A DNA stretch of 64,000 bases from Owenweeksia sp. GTDB taxonomy: Bacteria; Bacteroidota; Bacteroidia; Flavobacteriales; Schleiferiaceae. Under the pieces are notes generated by a model. It was not told where the DNA came from. It ran no database searches and saw nothing but the letters and a program-made list of their open reading frames with translations. The DNA lies in assembly GCA_028285465.1 (NCBI GenBank), contig JANQPD010000023.1, positions 1 through 64,000 on the forward strand, given 5' to 3'. Positions 27,856-36,440 of this stretch are shown here, in pieces. The position numbers were made by a program, and so were the translations under genes. Position 1 is the stretch's first letter, and the number at the start of each line of letters is the position of its first letter.

Positions 27856-28373
27856 GGCTGGTGGTTTTTGATCAGGTCTTTTTCCCGGAGGCTTATTTCT
27901 GTAATAGCATAACGTTGGATATCCGAAGCTTTCATCTCGTCCAGCACGTCTACCAGGTTCTTGTAAGTTGAGGTTTCCTGGGGTTTAACAAGTACTACCA
28001 AACCCGGTATACTGGCTTTGTATTCTTCCAATACCCGATGAATGCCCTCCTTGCCGTAAGAGACTGCTTTTACTTCAGGATCTGTGATCCCCTGGTAATG
28101 ATACAGGCGGTTGTTGCCGGAGAGTACGATACTAATGGTTTTGGATTCCTTTACGGGCTGTTCTTGCTGTATAGCGTCTGCTTTGGGTTTAACCGGCATC
28201 AGCAGTTCCATAGCTTGCGGCCTTGCGAAAGTGGTGGTCAGCATAAAAAAAGTAAGCAATAAAAAAGCCAGGTCTACCATGGGGTTCATGTCAATATCTA
28301 CACTTTCCCTGCGTGCCCGGGCATCGCGGGAACTGTTTTCTTCATCAAGATTCGTTATTCTTTTGTCGATCAT
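27852..28373 (-). CDS. exbD: ExbD/TolR-family biopolymer transport protein (second copy)
   Basis: The 173-residue protein has a short cytoplasmic N-terminus (unusually charged, ending ARARRESVDIDMNP). A single membrane helix, MVDLAFLLLTFFMLTTTFA, carries the conserved Asp needed for proton flow, and the rest is a periplasmic domain. It is the second of two adjacent ExbD genes, overlapping its neighbours by 4 bases on each side. Paired ExbDs are common in Bacteroidota TonB operons and probably form heterodimers in the ExbB pentamer. Confidence 0.9.
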   Translation of the reverse strand: MIDKRITNLDEENSSRDARARRESVDIDMNPMVDLAFLLLTFFMLTTTFARPQAMELLMPVKPKADAIQQEQPVKESKTISIVLSGNNRLYHYQGITDPEVKAVSYGKEGIHRVLEEYKASIPGLVVLVKPQETSTYKNLVDVLDEMKASDIQRYAITEISLREKDLIKNHQP

Positions 28374-28969
28374 GATGCACGGTCTTCCAGTTCAGTAATA
28401 AGGTTAAAGCGGGTGATGTTATTTTCTACTAACATATTCATGATCCTTTTTACCAATGGGTAGGGGGTTTCCTGATCCCCGTTGAGTACAACCCGTATTT
28501 TAGGATTGGCGATACGGGCAAACACGATCCAGTCGTCCAACTCATTGTTGAGCGAGTCTATGGGGATGCCCGGCTGTGCAACCTCTTTGCGTTGTGCAGG
28601 GGGCATATCGAGTAATTGCGGTAAGTTTGAGACCGGAACACCCATGCTATTGAGAAGTCCAAAGCTTTGCACCTGTGCCGGGGAAAAGCTGATCCCATGG
28701 TGTTTACCCATGAGGTCCAGCATTCTTTCACGGGTAAATTTCCCATCTACCCCAAAGAAGATCCTTCCCTCTTCACCAAAAGAAATAGTCATGATATCTG
28801 TTTCGGGTAACTTCACCTGGCTTTGCGAGTAGGGGAGTTTTACCTGTAGAGGCTCCTCTGTTTTAAAAGTGGTGGTCAGCATAAAAAAGGTAACCAATAA
28901 AAAGGCTAGATCGGTCATCGGATTCATGTCCAGGCGCGGTGTTTTTTGGCTTTTGATCACATTCGGCAT
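28370..28969 (-). CDS. exbD: ExbD/TolR-family biopolymer transport protein (first copy)
   Basis: The 199-residue protein has the membrane segment DMNPMTDLAFLLVTFFML with the essential Asp at about residue 19, followed by a periplasmic domain. It has a longer insertion than the second copy (about residues 85-130, including a Pro-rich turn and PAQRKEVAQPGIPID). It begins 2 bases after the ExbB gene and overlaps the second ExbD by 4 bases. Confidence 0.9.
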   Translation of the reverse strand: MPNVIKSQKTPRLDMNPMTDLAFLLVTFFMLTTTFKTEEPLQVKLPYSQSQVKLPETDIMTISFGEEGRIFFGVDGKFTRERMLDLMGKHHGISFSPAQVQSFGLLNSMGVPVSNLPQLLDMPPAQRKEVAQPGIPIDSLNNELDDWIVFARIANPKIRVVLNGDQETPYPLVKRIMNMLVENNITRFNLITELEDRAS

Positions 28970-28971
28970 AT

Positions 28972-29769
28972 TCAGGCTTTTAGCTTAAAAGCGTTGAGAA
29001 TGCTAAATACAGATTCATCAATGGCGTAGATGATCTTATCAATGCGGTTGGCGAAGAAGTTATAAAAAACGATGGCTACTACTGCGGTAGAGATGCCCAG
29101 GGCAGTGGTAACCAGGGCCTGTGAAATACCATTGGCCAGGCCCACGGCATCCGGAGCGCCCACACGAGCCAGGGCGGCAAAAGCTTTGATCATTCCGGTA
29201 ACGGTTCCCAATAACCCCATTAAGGTAGAGATGGAAGCCAGAGTAGAGATGATCACCATATTTTCATTGAGCTGAGGCAATTCCAATTGAATCGCTTCTT
29301 CCAGTTCTTTTTTCATGCGCAGCACTTTTTGTTCATGAGGCATGGTTTTATTGGCGATAAGCATTTTTAGAGTGGCCATACCATTTTTCACTACATTGGC
29401 TACGGAACCACATTGCCTGTCGCATTCCTCTATAATTCTTTCAGGTGCTTCTTCAGCCAGCTTTGATTTTACCCGTTGCACAAAGCTTACATTGCTGCCC
29501 TTACCCGCTGCTTTGCTAATAGAAAAAAAACGTTCGATAACGTAGGTAAGCAGGATGAGTTGAAAAGTGATGAGAATGATCACTATCGGGCCCCCTTTGT
29601 AAATAGTACCCAGGTAATTGTTCTTGAGGGGTTCGTTAGCCGGATTGTTTCCGACAAAGTTTGCAGGATCGCCTAATATGTAGGTATACAGGAGCCATGC
29701 AATGAGAATAGAGAGAGGAATAACGAACCAGATGAGACTGCCTTGTAGCCGGTAACGCACATTTGCCAT
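28972..29769 (-). CDS. exbB: ExbB/MotA/TolQ-family proton channel protein
   Basis: The 265-residue protein has an N-terminal helix at about 12-32 and a second at about 58-78. A large cytoplasmic loop follows, then the ExbB signature helices at about 165-235 (LASISTLMGLLGTVTGMIKAF and GISQALVTTALGISTAVVAI). The extra N-terminal helix with a short periplasmic insert is usual in Bacteroidota. It is the first gene of the exbB-exbD-exbD-tonB-small protein operon. A perfect palindrome lies upstream at 29815-29832. Confidence 0.92.
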   Translation of the reverse strand: MANVRYRLQGSLIWFVIPLSILIAWLLYTYILGDPANFVGNNPANEPLKNNYLGTIYKGGPIVIILITFQLILLTYVIERFFSISKAAGKGSNVSFVQRVKSKLAEEAPERIIEECDRQCGSVANVVKNGMATLKMLIANKTMPHEQKVLRMKKELEEAIQLELPQLNENMVIISTLASISTLMGLLGTVTGMIKAFAALARVGAPDAVGLANGISQALVTTALGISTAVVAIVFYNFFANRIDKIIYAIDESVFSILNAFKLKA

Positions 29770-29814
29770 TTGTGATGTTTTGAGCAGAAAAGTAGGACGG
29801 AGATCAGGGCAAAA

Positions 29815-29832
29815 CGATGACCTAGGTCATCG
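29815..29832. promoter_or_regulatory. Perfect 18-bp palindrome upstream of the exbB operon
   Basis: CGATGACCTAGGTCATCG is self-complementary over all 18 bases and lies 46 bases upstream of the exbB start, in the divergent gap to the ClbS-like gene. A second, shorter palindrome (GGGAATTCCC) lies at 29838-29847. The size and position fit a dimeric repressor or activator site for the energy-transduction operon. There is no run of T on either side, so a terminator is unlikely. Confidence 0.5.
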
Positions 29833-30022
29833 AAAAAGGGAATTCCCCGTAAAACCTCATCTCTGGCAGGGTGATTTAATGTAAGCTTAACATGTAAGAA
29901 TGAATGAAGAAAGCATGCAGGTAAATTGGGAAACGTTTACTTTGTTATGAGAAAAAAACGATTGGTATTTGTAAAGCAGATGAGTTTTCTAAACGCTTAA
30001 TAAGAACATAATATAGAGAACT

Positions 30023-30520
30023 ATGCCAAGACCTAAAACAAAAAAAGAACTCCTTACACAAAGCCAGAAGAACTTTGAAAAACTAATGGGTTATATAAGT
30101 TCCTTTTCAGGAGAGGAAAAAGATGCGGAATTTCCGGAAGGTACGATGAACCGGAATATCCGGGATGTACTCGCACACCTGCACCACTGGCATTTAATGG
30201 TAATGGAATGGTATGAAGTAGGCATGGCCGGAAAAAAACCGGATATACCGGCAAAAGGGTATACCTGGAAAACCACCCCTGTCCTGAAACGCAAAATATG
30301 GGAACAGTATAATACCGTGGCACTGGAAAAAATACAACAGCAATTGGCAGGCTCACATGCAGCCATGCAAGAATTGGCCAAAGGCCATACAGACGAGGAG
30401 TTGTTTGAAAAGAAGAGGTATAAATGGACGGGTACAACCTCTCTTGGAGCTTACCTTATCTCTGCTACATCAAGCCATTATGACTGGGCGTACAAGCTCA
30501 TACGAAAAGCAAAAAAGTAG
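30023..30520 (+). CDS. ClbS/DfsB-family four-helix-bundle protein
   Basis: The 165-residue protein matches the ClbS/DfsB pattern: MPRPKTKKELL at the start, NIRDVLAHLHHWHLMVMEWYEVG with the paired histidines, and GAYLISATSSHYDWAYKLIRKA at the end. ClbS is the colibactin self-resistance cyclopropane hydrolase, and most relatives in other phyla have no known substrate. Nothing here suggests a colibactin-like cluster. The ATG at 30023 fits the family start exactly. Confidence 0.85.
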   Translation: MPRPKTKKELLTQSQKNFEKLMGYISSFSGEEKDAEFPEGTMNRNIRDVLAHLHHWHLMVMEWYEVGMAGKKPDIPAKGYTWKTTPVLKRKIWEQYNTVALEKIQQQLAGSHAAMQELAKGHTDEELFEKKRYKWTGTTSLGAYLISATSSHYDWAYKLIRKAKK

Positions 30521-30663
30521 AGAAGCTGCCTTGATGTATCGCCAGGCGCTTTCAGATTTTCAAGGCTATACGTGTCTAAATCCTCTTCTGGAAGGTTATT
30601 AAATTGTTTTCTTCTATTTTCGAAGCGTTGCGCCGCATAAAGTGCATGCTTTAAACCTTAACA

Positions 30664-32970
30664 GTGGAGGACGAGAAAAAAGCGATTGAAGAATTATGGC
30701 AAAGGCTGAAAAAGCTCGAGCGCCAGCAGGCTCAGAATACTTCTGAAGTAAATGAATTGCGCAAAGCACTTCACGCGCTTACCACAGAAGAAATACCGCT
30801 TACCTCAAACCAGGAAAAGAGAAGAGGGTCCCCGGATGGGGGTGCAGTTCCACCTTCGGCCTCTAAGAGATCGGGTTTGAGAAGGCCCCGCACAGACCTG
30901 GAACGCTTTATTGGTGAGAACCTGATCAATAAAATCGGTATTGTGATTACCATCATTGGTGTGGCTATTGGGGTAAAGTACTCCATAGACCAGGACCTCA
31001 TGGGTACTACAGCACGTGCCGTACTCGTTTATACTGTTGGAGGGGTTTTGTTAGGTATTGGGTTTAAGCTTAAGGCAAAATACGAACAATACAGCGCGGT
31101 ATTAGTGAGCGGAGCAATGGCTATCGTTTATTTCATTACATACGCAAGCTATACCTTCTATGGGCTTTATTCCCAGGTGCTCACTTTTGCCTTGATGGCA
31201 GCGCTTACCGTGTTTACCGTATTGATGGCCCTTTGGTATAACCGCCAGGTAATAGCTCACATTGGTCTAGTGGGGGCTTATGCCGTTCCGTTTTTACTTA
31301 GTAATGGTTCAGGGAGTATACAAACGTTACTGATTTATGTAGTAGTCGTTAACCTGGGTATATTTTTTATAGCCCTCAAAAAGTACTGGAAAGCACTTTT
31401 CTATGTAAGTTTTTTCTGCAGTTGGTTGATTTTGTCGGCATGGTTGTTTGGGGAATACCAGGCCGAAGAGCACTTTGTATGGGCGCTTGCTTTTTTAAGT
31501 ATGTTCTTTGTATTGTTTTATTCAAGCTTCCTGGGGTATAAAGCTCGGCATAAGGAGGATTTTAATGGAGGAGACTTGTTTCTTCTTATCAGTAACACTT
31601 TCCTGTTTTTCGGGTATGGCAGCTATATATTGCATCGGCAACAGGCCTCTAACCTGGATATCGGTCTGTTTACGGTTATTACGGGTTTGGTCCATGGCTT
31701 TGTAAGCATGCTGCTTTACCGGGTTAAACAGTTTGATAAAAAACTGCTCTATTTTCTTTCCGGTTTGGCATTGGTGTTTTTTACCATAGCCATTCCTGTT
31801 TATTTTGAAGCCAATTGGGTCACCCTGCTTTGGGCGGCGGAAGCCGGCTTGTTGTTTTACATCGGTCGTAGCCGAAAAATATTCGCATACGAGCGCTTGG
31901 CTTATCCTTTACTTCTTCTAACCGTCTTAAGTCTGCTTCATGATTGGATTGTAGGGTATGCATTGCTTGACTTTACGGGTAAAGATGATGATGCCCCCAC
32001 CTCTTTAATGAACATTTACTTTTTTACCACTTGTGTGGTTTCCCTTATGCTCGCAGCAATTGTGCGTTGGCAACATAATCTTCCTGTATCCCATACTCAT
32101 GGTCGTTTTGTAAACGATTTGATGCAGACGCTGGTTCCACTATTGTTACTGGGGGTACTTTATTTCGGATTGTTTATTGAGGTATATAATTGGTGGGATA
32201 CGTATCATATACTCCTTTCTTCAGCTCATGAAAAGCCTGTAAACAGATCCTTGCACACTGATATAGCGCATGCAAAACAACTCTGGCTAATCAACTACAG
32301 TTTGTTTTTCTTCACCGTTATTTCATGGGTGAACATAAAATTCATTCAAAATACACGCTTTGGTATTTTGAACCTGGGAATAAACTTACTGGTGCTTTTG
32401 ATCTATTTGCACTACGGACAGAAAGCATTACATGCATTATTGGAAAGCTACGAAAAGGGAGATGCCTTCTTCGGGCTATTTAATATTGGGATGCGTTATG
32501 TAAGTGTGGTTTTCATAGGAGGAGTGTTATTCACTTGTTACCGCTACGTAAGGCAGCAGTTTTTGCCTATGGTCTATCAACGTCCTCTTGACCTTATACT
32601 ACATTTTATACTTCTTCTTTTGCTAAGTAGCGAGCTGGTACAATGGTTGGAGTTAGCCGGTAATCAACATGTGTTTAAGCTAGGAATAAGTATTTTATGG
32701 GGAGGGTACGCTCTTTTACTTATCTCTCTGGGCATATGGAGGGGAAAGAAGCATTTACGCGTTAGTGCCATATTGCTTTTCGGGGCTACCTTAGTAAAAG
32801 TATTCTTATATGATCTTTCTTCTTATAGTGCGTTTTCCAAAACCATTGCTTTTGTTTCTTTAGGTATGCTGTTGCTCATCATATCTTTTTTGTATAATAA
32901 GTATAGCCATTTGGTAACCGGAGAAGAAGGTCTGTATAAGAAGAAGAAAAACAGTGAGGAACAAAGCTGA
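30664..32970 (+). CDS. DUF2339 polytopic membrane protein
   Basis: The 768-residue protein has an N-terminal coiled coil (about 1-45, predicted from the charged heptads EELWQRLKKLERQQ) and a Pro/Arg-rich linker. The DUF2339 hallmark FIGENLINKIGIVITIIGVAIGVKYSIDQ follows at about 81-109. About twenty hydrophobic segments run to the C-terminus. Start is a GTG at 30664. The function of the family is unknown. The gene appears monocistronic. Confidence 0.85.
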   Translation: MEDEKKAIEELWQRLKKLERQQAQNTSEVNELRKALHALTTEEIPLTSNQEKRRGSPDGGAVPPSASKRSGLRRPRTDLERFIGENLINKIGIVITIIGVAIGVKYSIDQDLMGTTARAVLVYTVGGVLLGIGFKLKAKYEQYSAVLVSGAMAIVYFITYASYTFYGLYSQVLTFALMAALTVFTVLMALWYNRQVIAHIGLVGAYAVPFLLSNGSGSIQTLLIYVVVVNLGIFFIALKKYWKALFYVSFFCSWLILSAWLFGEYQAEEHFVWALAFLSMFFVLFYSSFLGYKARHKEDFNGGDLFLLISNTFLFFGYGSYILHRQQASNLDIGLFTVITGLVHGFVSMLLYRVKQFDKKLLYFLSGLALVFFTIAIPVYFEANWVTLLWAAEAGLLFYIGRSRKIFAYERLAYPLLLLTVLSLLHDWIVGYALLDFTGKDDDAPTSLMNIYFFTTCVVSLMLAAIVRWQHNLPVSHTHGRFVNDLMQTLVPLLLLGVLYFGLFIEVYNWWDTYHILLSSAHEKPVNRSLHTDIAHAKQLWLINYSLFFFTVISWVNIKFIQNTRFGILNLGINLLVLLIYLHYGQKALHALLESYEKGDAFFGLFNIGMRYVSVVFIGGVLFTCYRYVRQQFLPMVYQRPLDLILHFILLLLLSSELVQWLELAGNQHVFKLGISILWGGYALLLISLGIWRGKKHLRVSAILLFGATLVKVFLYDLSSYSAFSKTIAFVSLGMLLLIISFLYNKYSHLVTGEEGLYKKKKNSEEQS

Positions 32971-33124
32971 AAAGCCTTACGTACAAGGACTTCATGCACG
33001 GGTAAGTACTCTTTAGGGTTGTATTTTTTTAATCTTGTTTGTACTGTTTAGCCAACGAAATATTAAACCAGAGTAAACCGTAGCGGGAAAGTAAATTCTG
33101 TAGCTTTACAATAAAAACGTCTCT

Positions 33125-34072
33125 ATGCAAACCATCTTGGGTGCCGGTGGAGCTATAGGTACAGCACTGGCTGAAGCGCTTAACGCCTATACAAAACACA
33201 TTCGCTTGGTAGCCCGTAACCCGGCTAAGGTTAATGAAACCGATACTTTGTTTAAAGCAGATCTGCTTAACGCAGACGAAACAATGGCTGCTGTGGCAGG
33301 ATCTGAAGTGGCTTACCTTACCGTTGGGCTACCTTATAAGGCCAAAGTATGGAAAGCACAATGGCCCGTGTTAGTGGAAAACGTCATGAAAGCTTGTAAA
33401 GCACATAAAGCTAAGCTTGTGTTTTTTGACAACCTCTACATGTATGATCCGCGGGATTTAAATCCGGCTACGGAAGAGTCCACCATTAACCCGCCTAGCG
33501 AAAAAGGAAAAGTGAGAGCCGCAATTGCTAAAAAGCTTTTACTGGCGGGGAAGAGGGGAGACCTGGAAGTACTCATCGCACGTAGTGCAGATTTTTATGG
33601 CCCCGGTATTGCCCAAAATTGTATGCTAAACGAAACGGTTGTAAAAAACCTGGCTAGTGGAAAAGCCGCCACCTGGCTGGGGGACATGCGATACCGGCAT
33701 TCTTTTACCTATACCCCGGATGCGGCAAAAGCGACCGCTTTACTGGGCAATACAGCAAGTGCTTACGGGCAGGTATGGCATCTGCCCACAGCAGATAATC
33801 CCCCTACAGGGAGACAATGGGTAGACATGATAGCAGGTTTGCTAGAGGTAAAACCAAAAGCGCAGAACGTACCAAAATGGATGGTTCGTATACTCTCTCT
33901 CTTTGTGCCTGTAATGCGCGAAATGATAGAGATGATGTACCAATACGAGCGCGATTACGTATTTGAGAGCTTCAAGTTCCAGGAACATTTTGATATGGAA
34001 CCTACCCCTTATGAAAAGGGGATTAAAGAACTGATCAAGCGCGATTATCCCGATAGGGTGAAGCAGGATTGA
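33125..34072 (+). CDS. NAD-dependent epimerase/dehydratase-family (SDR) protein
   Basis: The 315-residue extended or atypical SDR has a Rossmann start with the nucleotide loop LGAGGAIG at about residues 5-12 and an acidic residue after the second strand. FFDNLYMYDP lies at the active-site region and RSADFYGPG follows. The usual Tyr-x-x-x-Lys is not obvious, so the enzyme may be an atypical member (NAD-binding or NmrA-like). It has no operon partner and its substrate is unknown. Confidence 0.8.
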   Translation: MQTILGAGGAIGTALAEALNAYTKHIRLVARNPAKVNETDTLFKADLLNADETMAAVAGSEVAYLTVGLPYKAKVWKAQWPVLVENVMKACKAHKAKLVFFDNLYMYDPRDLNPATEESTINPPSEKGKVRAAIAKKLLLAGKRGDLEVLIARSADFYGPGIAQNCMLNETVVKNLASGKAATWLGDMRYRHSFTYTPDAAKATALLGNTASAYGQVWHLPTADNPPTGRQWVDMIAGLLEVKPKAQNVPKWMVRILSLFVPVMREMIEMMYQYERDYVFESFKFQEHFDMEPTPYEKGIKELIKRDYPDRVKQD

Positions 34073-34120
34073 TTTTTTTAGCTAAGATCTTTTTGACACT
34101 TTTGGATAAAATTTCCTGCT

Positions 34121-34474
34121 ATGAAATTATGTCTGGAATGTGGTAGCCAATTATTTGGAAGGGTAGATAAGAAATTCTGCAACGATAGCTGCCGAAACGG
34201 TTACAACAATCGCGAAAATGCAGTTACCAATAACCTGGTGCGAAAAATCAACCGCCGATTAGGGAAAAACCGAAGAATACTTGCAGAACTCAATCCAAAG
34301 GGTAAGAGCCGGACAACGCGGGATATTCTTGTTGGGAAAGGGTTTGAGTTTAACCTGTTTACTACTGTATACGTGAATAAGAAGGGAGGCACCTATTTCT
34401 TTTGTTATGACCAGGGATACATTGAGTTGGAAGACGGAACTTTAGCCTTGGTATTGAAGCACGAAGATATTTGA
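34121..34474 (+). CDS. Small zinc-ribbon protein, unknown function
   Basis: The 117-residue protein has an N-terminal four-cysteine zinc-binding pattern, CxxC followed by FCNDSC, at residues 4-23. A basic stretch follows (about 40-60), then a compact domain ending in FFCYDQGYIELEDGTLALVL. It resembles the DUF2116-like zinc-ribbon proteins of Bacteroidota. No function is established, and the basic region suggests nucleic acid contact. It follows the epimerase gene by 48 bases. Confidence 0.7.
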   Translation: MKLCLECGSQLFGRVDKKFCNDSCRNGYNNRENAVTNNLVRKINRRLGKNRRILAELNPKGKSRTTRDILVGKGFEFNLFTTVYVNKKGGTYFFCYDQGYIELEDGTLALVLKHEDI

Positions 34475-34504
34475 GTTTTGCCGGTATATAAGGGGGAATA
34501 GGCT

Positions 34505-35170
34505 TTAAAGCTTAGCATCTTCTTTAAGTAATTCCGGATACTTTGCTTTAAAGCGATTTAAACGTGGAACGGAAACTTTTCGAACGTAGGGATTATCCGG
34601 GTTTTTTTTCTCGTAATCCTGGTGGTAATCTTCTGCAGGCCAAAACCTTTCAAAAGACACTATCTCTGTAGCGAGGGGTTTTTCATAGAGCGTACTGTTC
34701 GCCAGGCTATCTCGATACGCTGTGGCTACTTCTTTTTCCTTTGTGTTTTGATAAAAAATGACGGAGCGATACTGCCTGCCAAAGTCTGGCGCCTGACCGT
34801 TTGCCGTGGTGGGGTTGTGAGAGCCGTAATAGACCTTTACAAGCGTTTTGTAGTCCACTTTTTCGGGATCATACAATACCTTTACGGCTTCGGCATGTCC
34901 TGTTCTTCCAGCACTTACCTCGCTGTATGTAGGTTTTTTTTCTTCCCCACCTGAATAACCACTAATGGCCTCATGCACGCCCTCCACACTTTCAAAAATA
35001 GCTTCAACACACCAGAAACAACCACTGGCGAAGTAAGCTGCGTGCTCAAATTCGCCTACTTGCTGTACATTTTGAGTATCTGTAGCGCTCATTTTATTTT
35101 CTCCACTACCATTAAACTGCTTGCAAGCCCATAGGGAAAAAGATAAAAAGATCAAAAAAGCGTTTTTCAT
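34505..35170 (-). CDS. msrA: Peptide methionine-(S)-S-oxide reductase MsrA, exported as lipoprotein
   Basis: The 221-residue protein has a lipoprotein-type signal (FLIFLSFSLWAC, lipidated Cys16), so it acts in the periplasm. The MsrA domain starts with AYFASGCFWCVEAIFESVEGV, with the catalytic Cys51. It continues with GYSGGEEKKPTYSEVSAGRTGHAEAVKV and QYRSVIFY, and ends with EDYHQDY. It repairs oxidised methionine in exported proteins. It faces the zinc-ribbon gene convergently and is followed upstream by the hypothetical lipoprotein. Confidence 0.93.
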   Translation of the reverse strand: MKNAFLIFLSFSLWACKQFNGSGENKMSATDTQNVQQVGEFEHAAYFASGCFWCVEAIFESVEGVHEAISGYSGGEEKKPTYSEVSAGRTGHAEAVKVLYDPEKVDYKTLVKVYYGSHNPTTANGQAPDFGRQYRSVIFYQNTKEKEVATAYRDSLANSTLYEKPLATEIVSFERFWPAEDYHQDYEKKNPDNPYVRKVSVPRLNRFKAKYPELLKEDAKL

Positions 35171-35182
35171 AAAAGTATGGAT

Positions 35183-35740
35183 TTACTGAAGGTTTACGAA
35201 AGCAGTTTCGTCAATACTAAAGCCATTTTCTGTTTGTGTGTTGATTCTAAAGCCGTATATCCCCTTGTTTTTCTGGTAAAAAGTGGTGTCTTCACTCTGG
35301 TTAATGTGGATAATGTAATGGCTTGGATACGTGCCGTTGGACCCATTTGCTGTTATAGTGGTTAAGCGGGGTAAGAACGTATCAAATAAATTAATCCCTG
35401 CCGGGATGCTGTCCTCTTCAAAATAGAGAGGCTTATCGCATAGCAAAATAGGATCTCCTACAATTTTTTCCAATACAGTGGATACTACTTCATCATTTAA
35501 GCGTTGCTTACTATCCAGCCGCAGCAAAATAGGCTCGTTATTAAAAGGGCCGGTGAAAGCTTGTATATCATTTTCCGATTGTACAGGAAACAAAGCGCTA
35601 TCCACGCCTACCGGGCCTACATCTTTTTGGCAGCCTGTGGTGATTCCAACCAGGGTCAAAAGAAATAAAAGTCTTAAACGTTTAACAAAAAAGCCTTGGT
35701 TAAAAGTTTGGCTTGAGCATATACTTCTTGTAAAAATCAT
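35183..35740 (-). CDS. Putative lipoprotein, unknown function
   Basis: The product has a lipoprotein signal (KRLRLLFLLTLVGITTGC) and a soluble domain of about 145 residues that I cannot assign. The first codons lie inside the LOG-family gene: ATG codons at 35761, 35758 and 35740 are available, and no ATG/GTG/TTG lies nearer to the signal peptide. Chosen start 35740 gives an overlap of 41 bases and a 19-residue extension before the signal. It is transcribed with the LOG gene and lies 12 bases upstream of msrA, so it probably shares its transcript. Confidence 0.65.
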   Translation of the reverse strand: MIFTRSICSSQTFNQGFFVKRLRLLFLLTLVGITTGCQKDVGPVGVDSALFPVQSENDIQAFTGPFNNEPILLRLDSKQRLNDEVVSTVLEKIVGDPILLCDKPLYFEEDSIPAGINLFDTFLPRLTTITANGSNGTYPSHYIIHINQSEDTTFYQKNKGIYGFRINTQTENGFSIDETAFVNLQ

Positions 35741-36419
35741 CAATAACTTTAACGGCATCATCTGGTGTATCTACGAGTTTAAACAAATTTAGGTCTTCCT
35801 CACTAATGTTGTTTTCCGCTTCAAGCAAAGTGGCTTTAATCCATTCGATGAGCCCTGTCCAAAACTTGGTGCCTACAAGTACAATAGGGAAACGGCCAAT
35901 TTTGAATGTTTGTATAAGCGTGATCGCTTCAAACAGCTCATCTAAGGTGCCAAGGCCGCCGGGCATTACTACAAATCCCTGGCTGTACTTCACAAACATT
36001 ACTTTACGTACGAAGAAATAGTCAAAATCCAGGCTTTTATCATGATCGATATGCGGGTTGGGTTTTTGCTCAAAGGGAAGATCAATGTTTAACCCTACAG
36101 ATATACCACCTCCCCGTTGTGCGCCCCTGTTTCCCGCTTCCATTATGCCCGGACCCCCACCGGTAATTACCCCATAGCCTTTTGCGGTGAGTTTAAAAGC
36201 AATTTCTTGCGCCTGCCTGTAGTATGGGTTATCCGGTTTGGTACGGGCTGAACCGAAGATACTTACGCAGGGTCCTATGCGGGAAAGAGATTCGTAGCCA
36301 TTGACAAATTCCGACATGATCTTAAAGATGGCCCAACTGTCATTGCTCCTGATCTCGTTCCAGCTTTTGGGCTGGAACACCTTTTTTATTTTTTCTTCAG
36401 AACTCTTTTCTGCTGACAT
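35700..36419 (-). CDS. LOG-family protein (TIGR00730 type)
   Basis: The 239-residue protein of the LOG (lysine decarboxylase-like/cytokinin-activating) family has a Rossmann-like fold with GGGPGIMEAGNRGA at about 87-100 and PGGLGTLDELFE at about 154-165. In plants and some bacteria these enzymes cleave nucleoside monophosphates to free base and ribose 5-phosphate. It is longer at the N-terminus than the short LOGs. It follows uvrA by 21 bases and is probably in its operon, with the lipoprotein and msrA genes beyond. Confidence 0.9.
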   Translation of the reverse strand: MSAEKSSEEKIKKVFQPKSWNEIRSNDSWAIFKIMSEFVNGYESLSRIGPCVSIFGSARTKPDNPYYRQAQEIAFKLTAKGYGVITGGGPGIMEAGNRGAQRGGGISVGLNIDLPFEQKPNPHIDHDKSLDFDYFFVRKVMFVKYSQGFVVMPGGLGTLDELFEAITLIQTFKIGRFPIVLVGTKFWTGLIEWIKATLLEAENNISEEDLNLFKLVDTPDDAVKVIDDFYKKYMLKPNF

Positions 36420-36440
36420 ATAAGGTGTTTTCGTCCGTTG

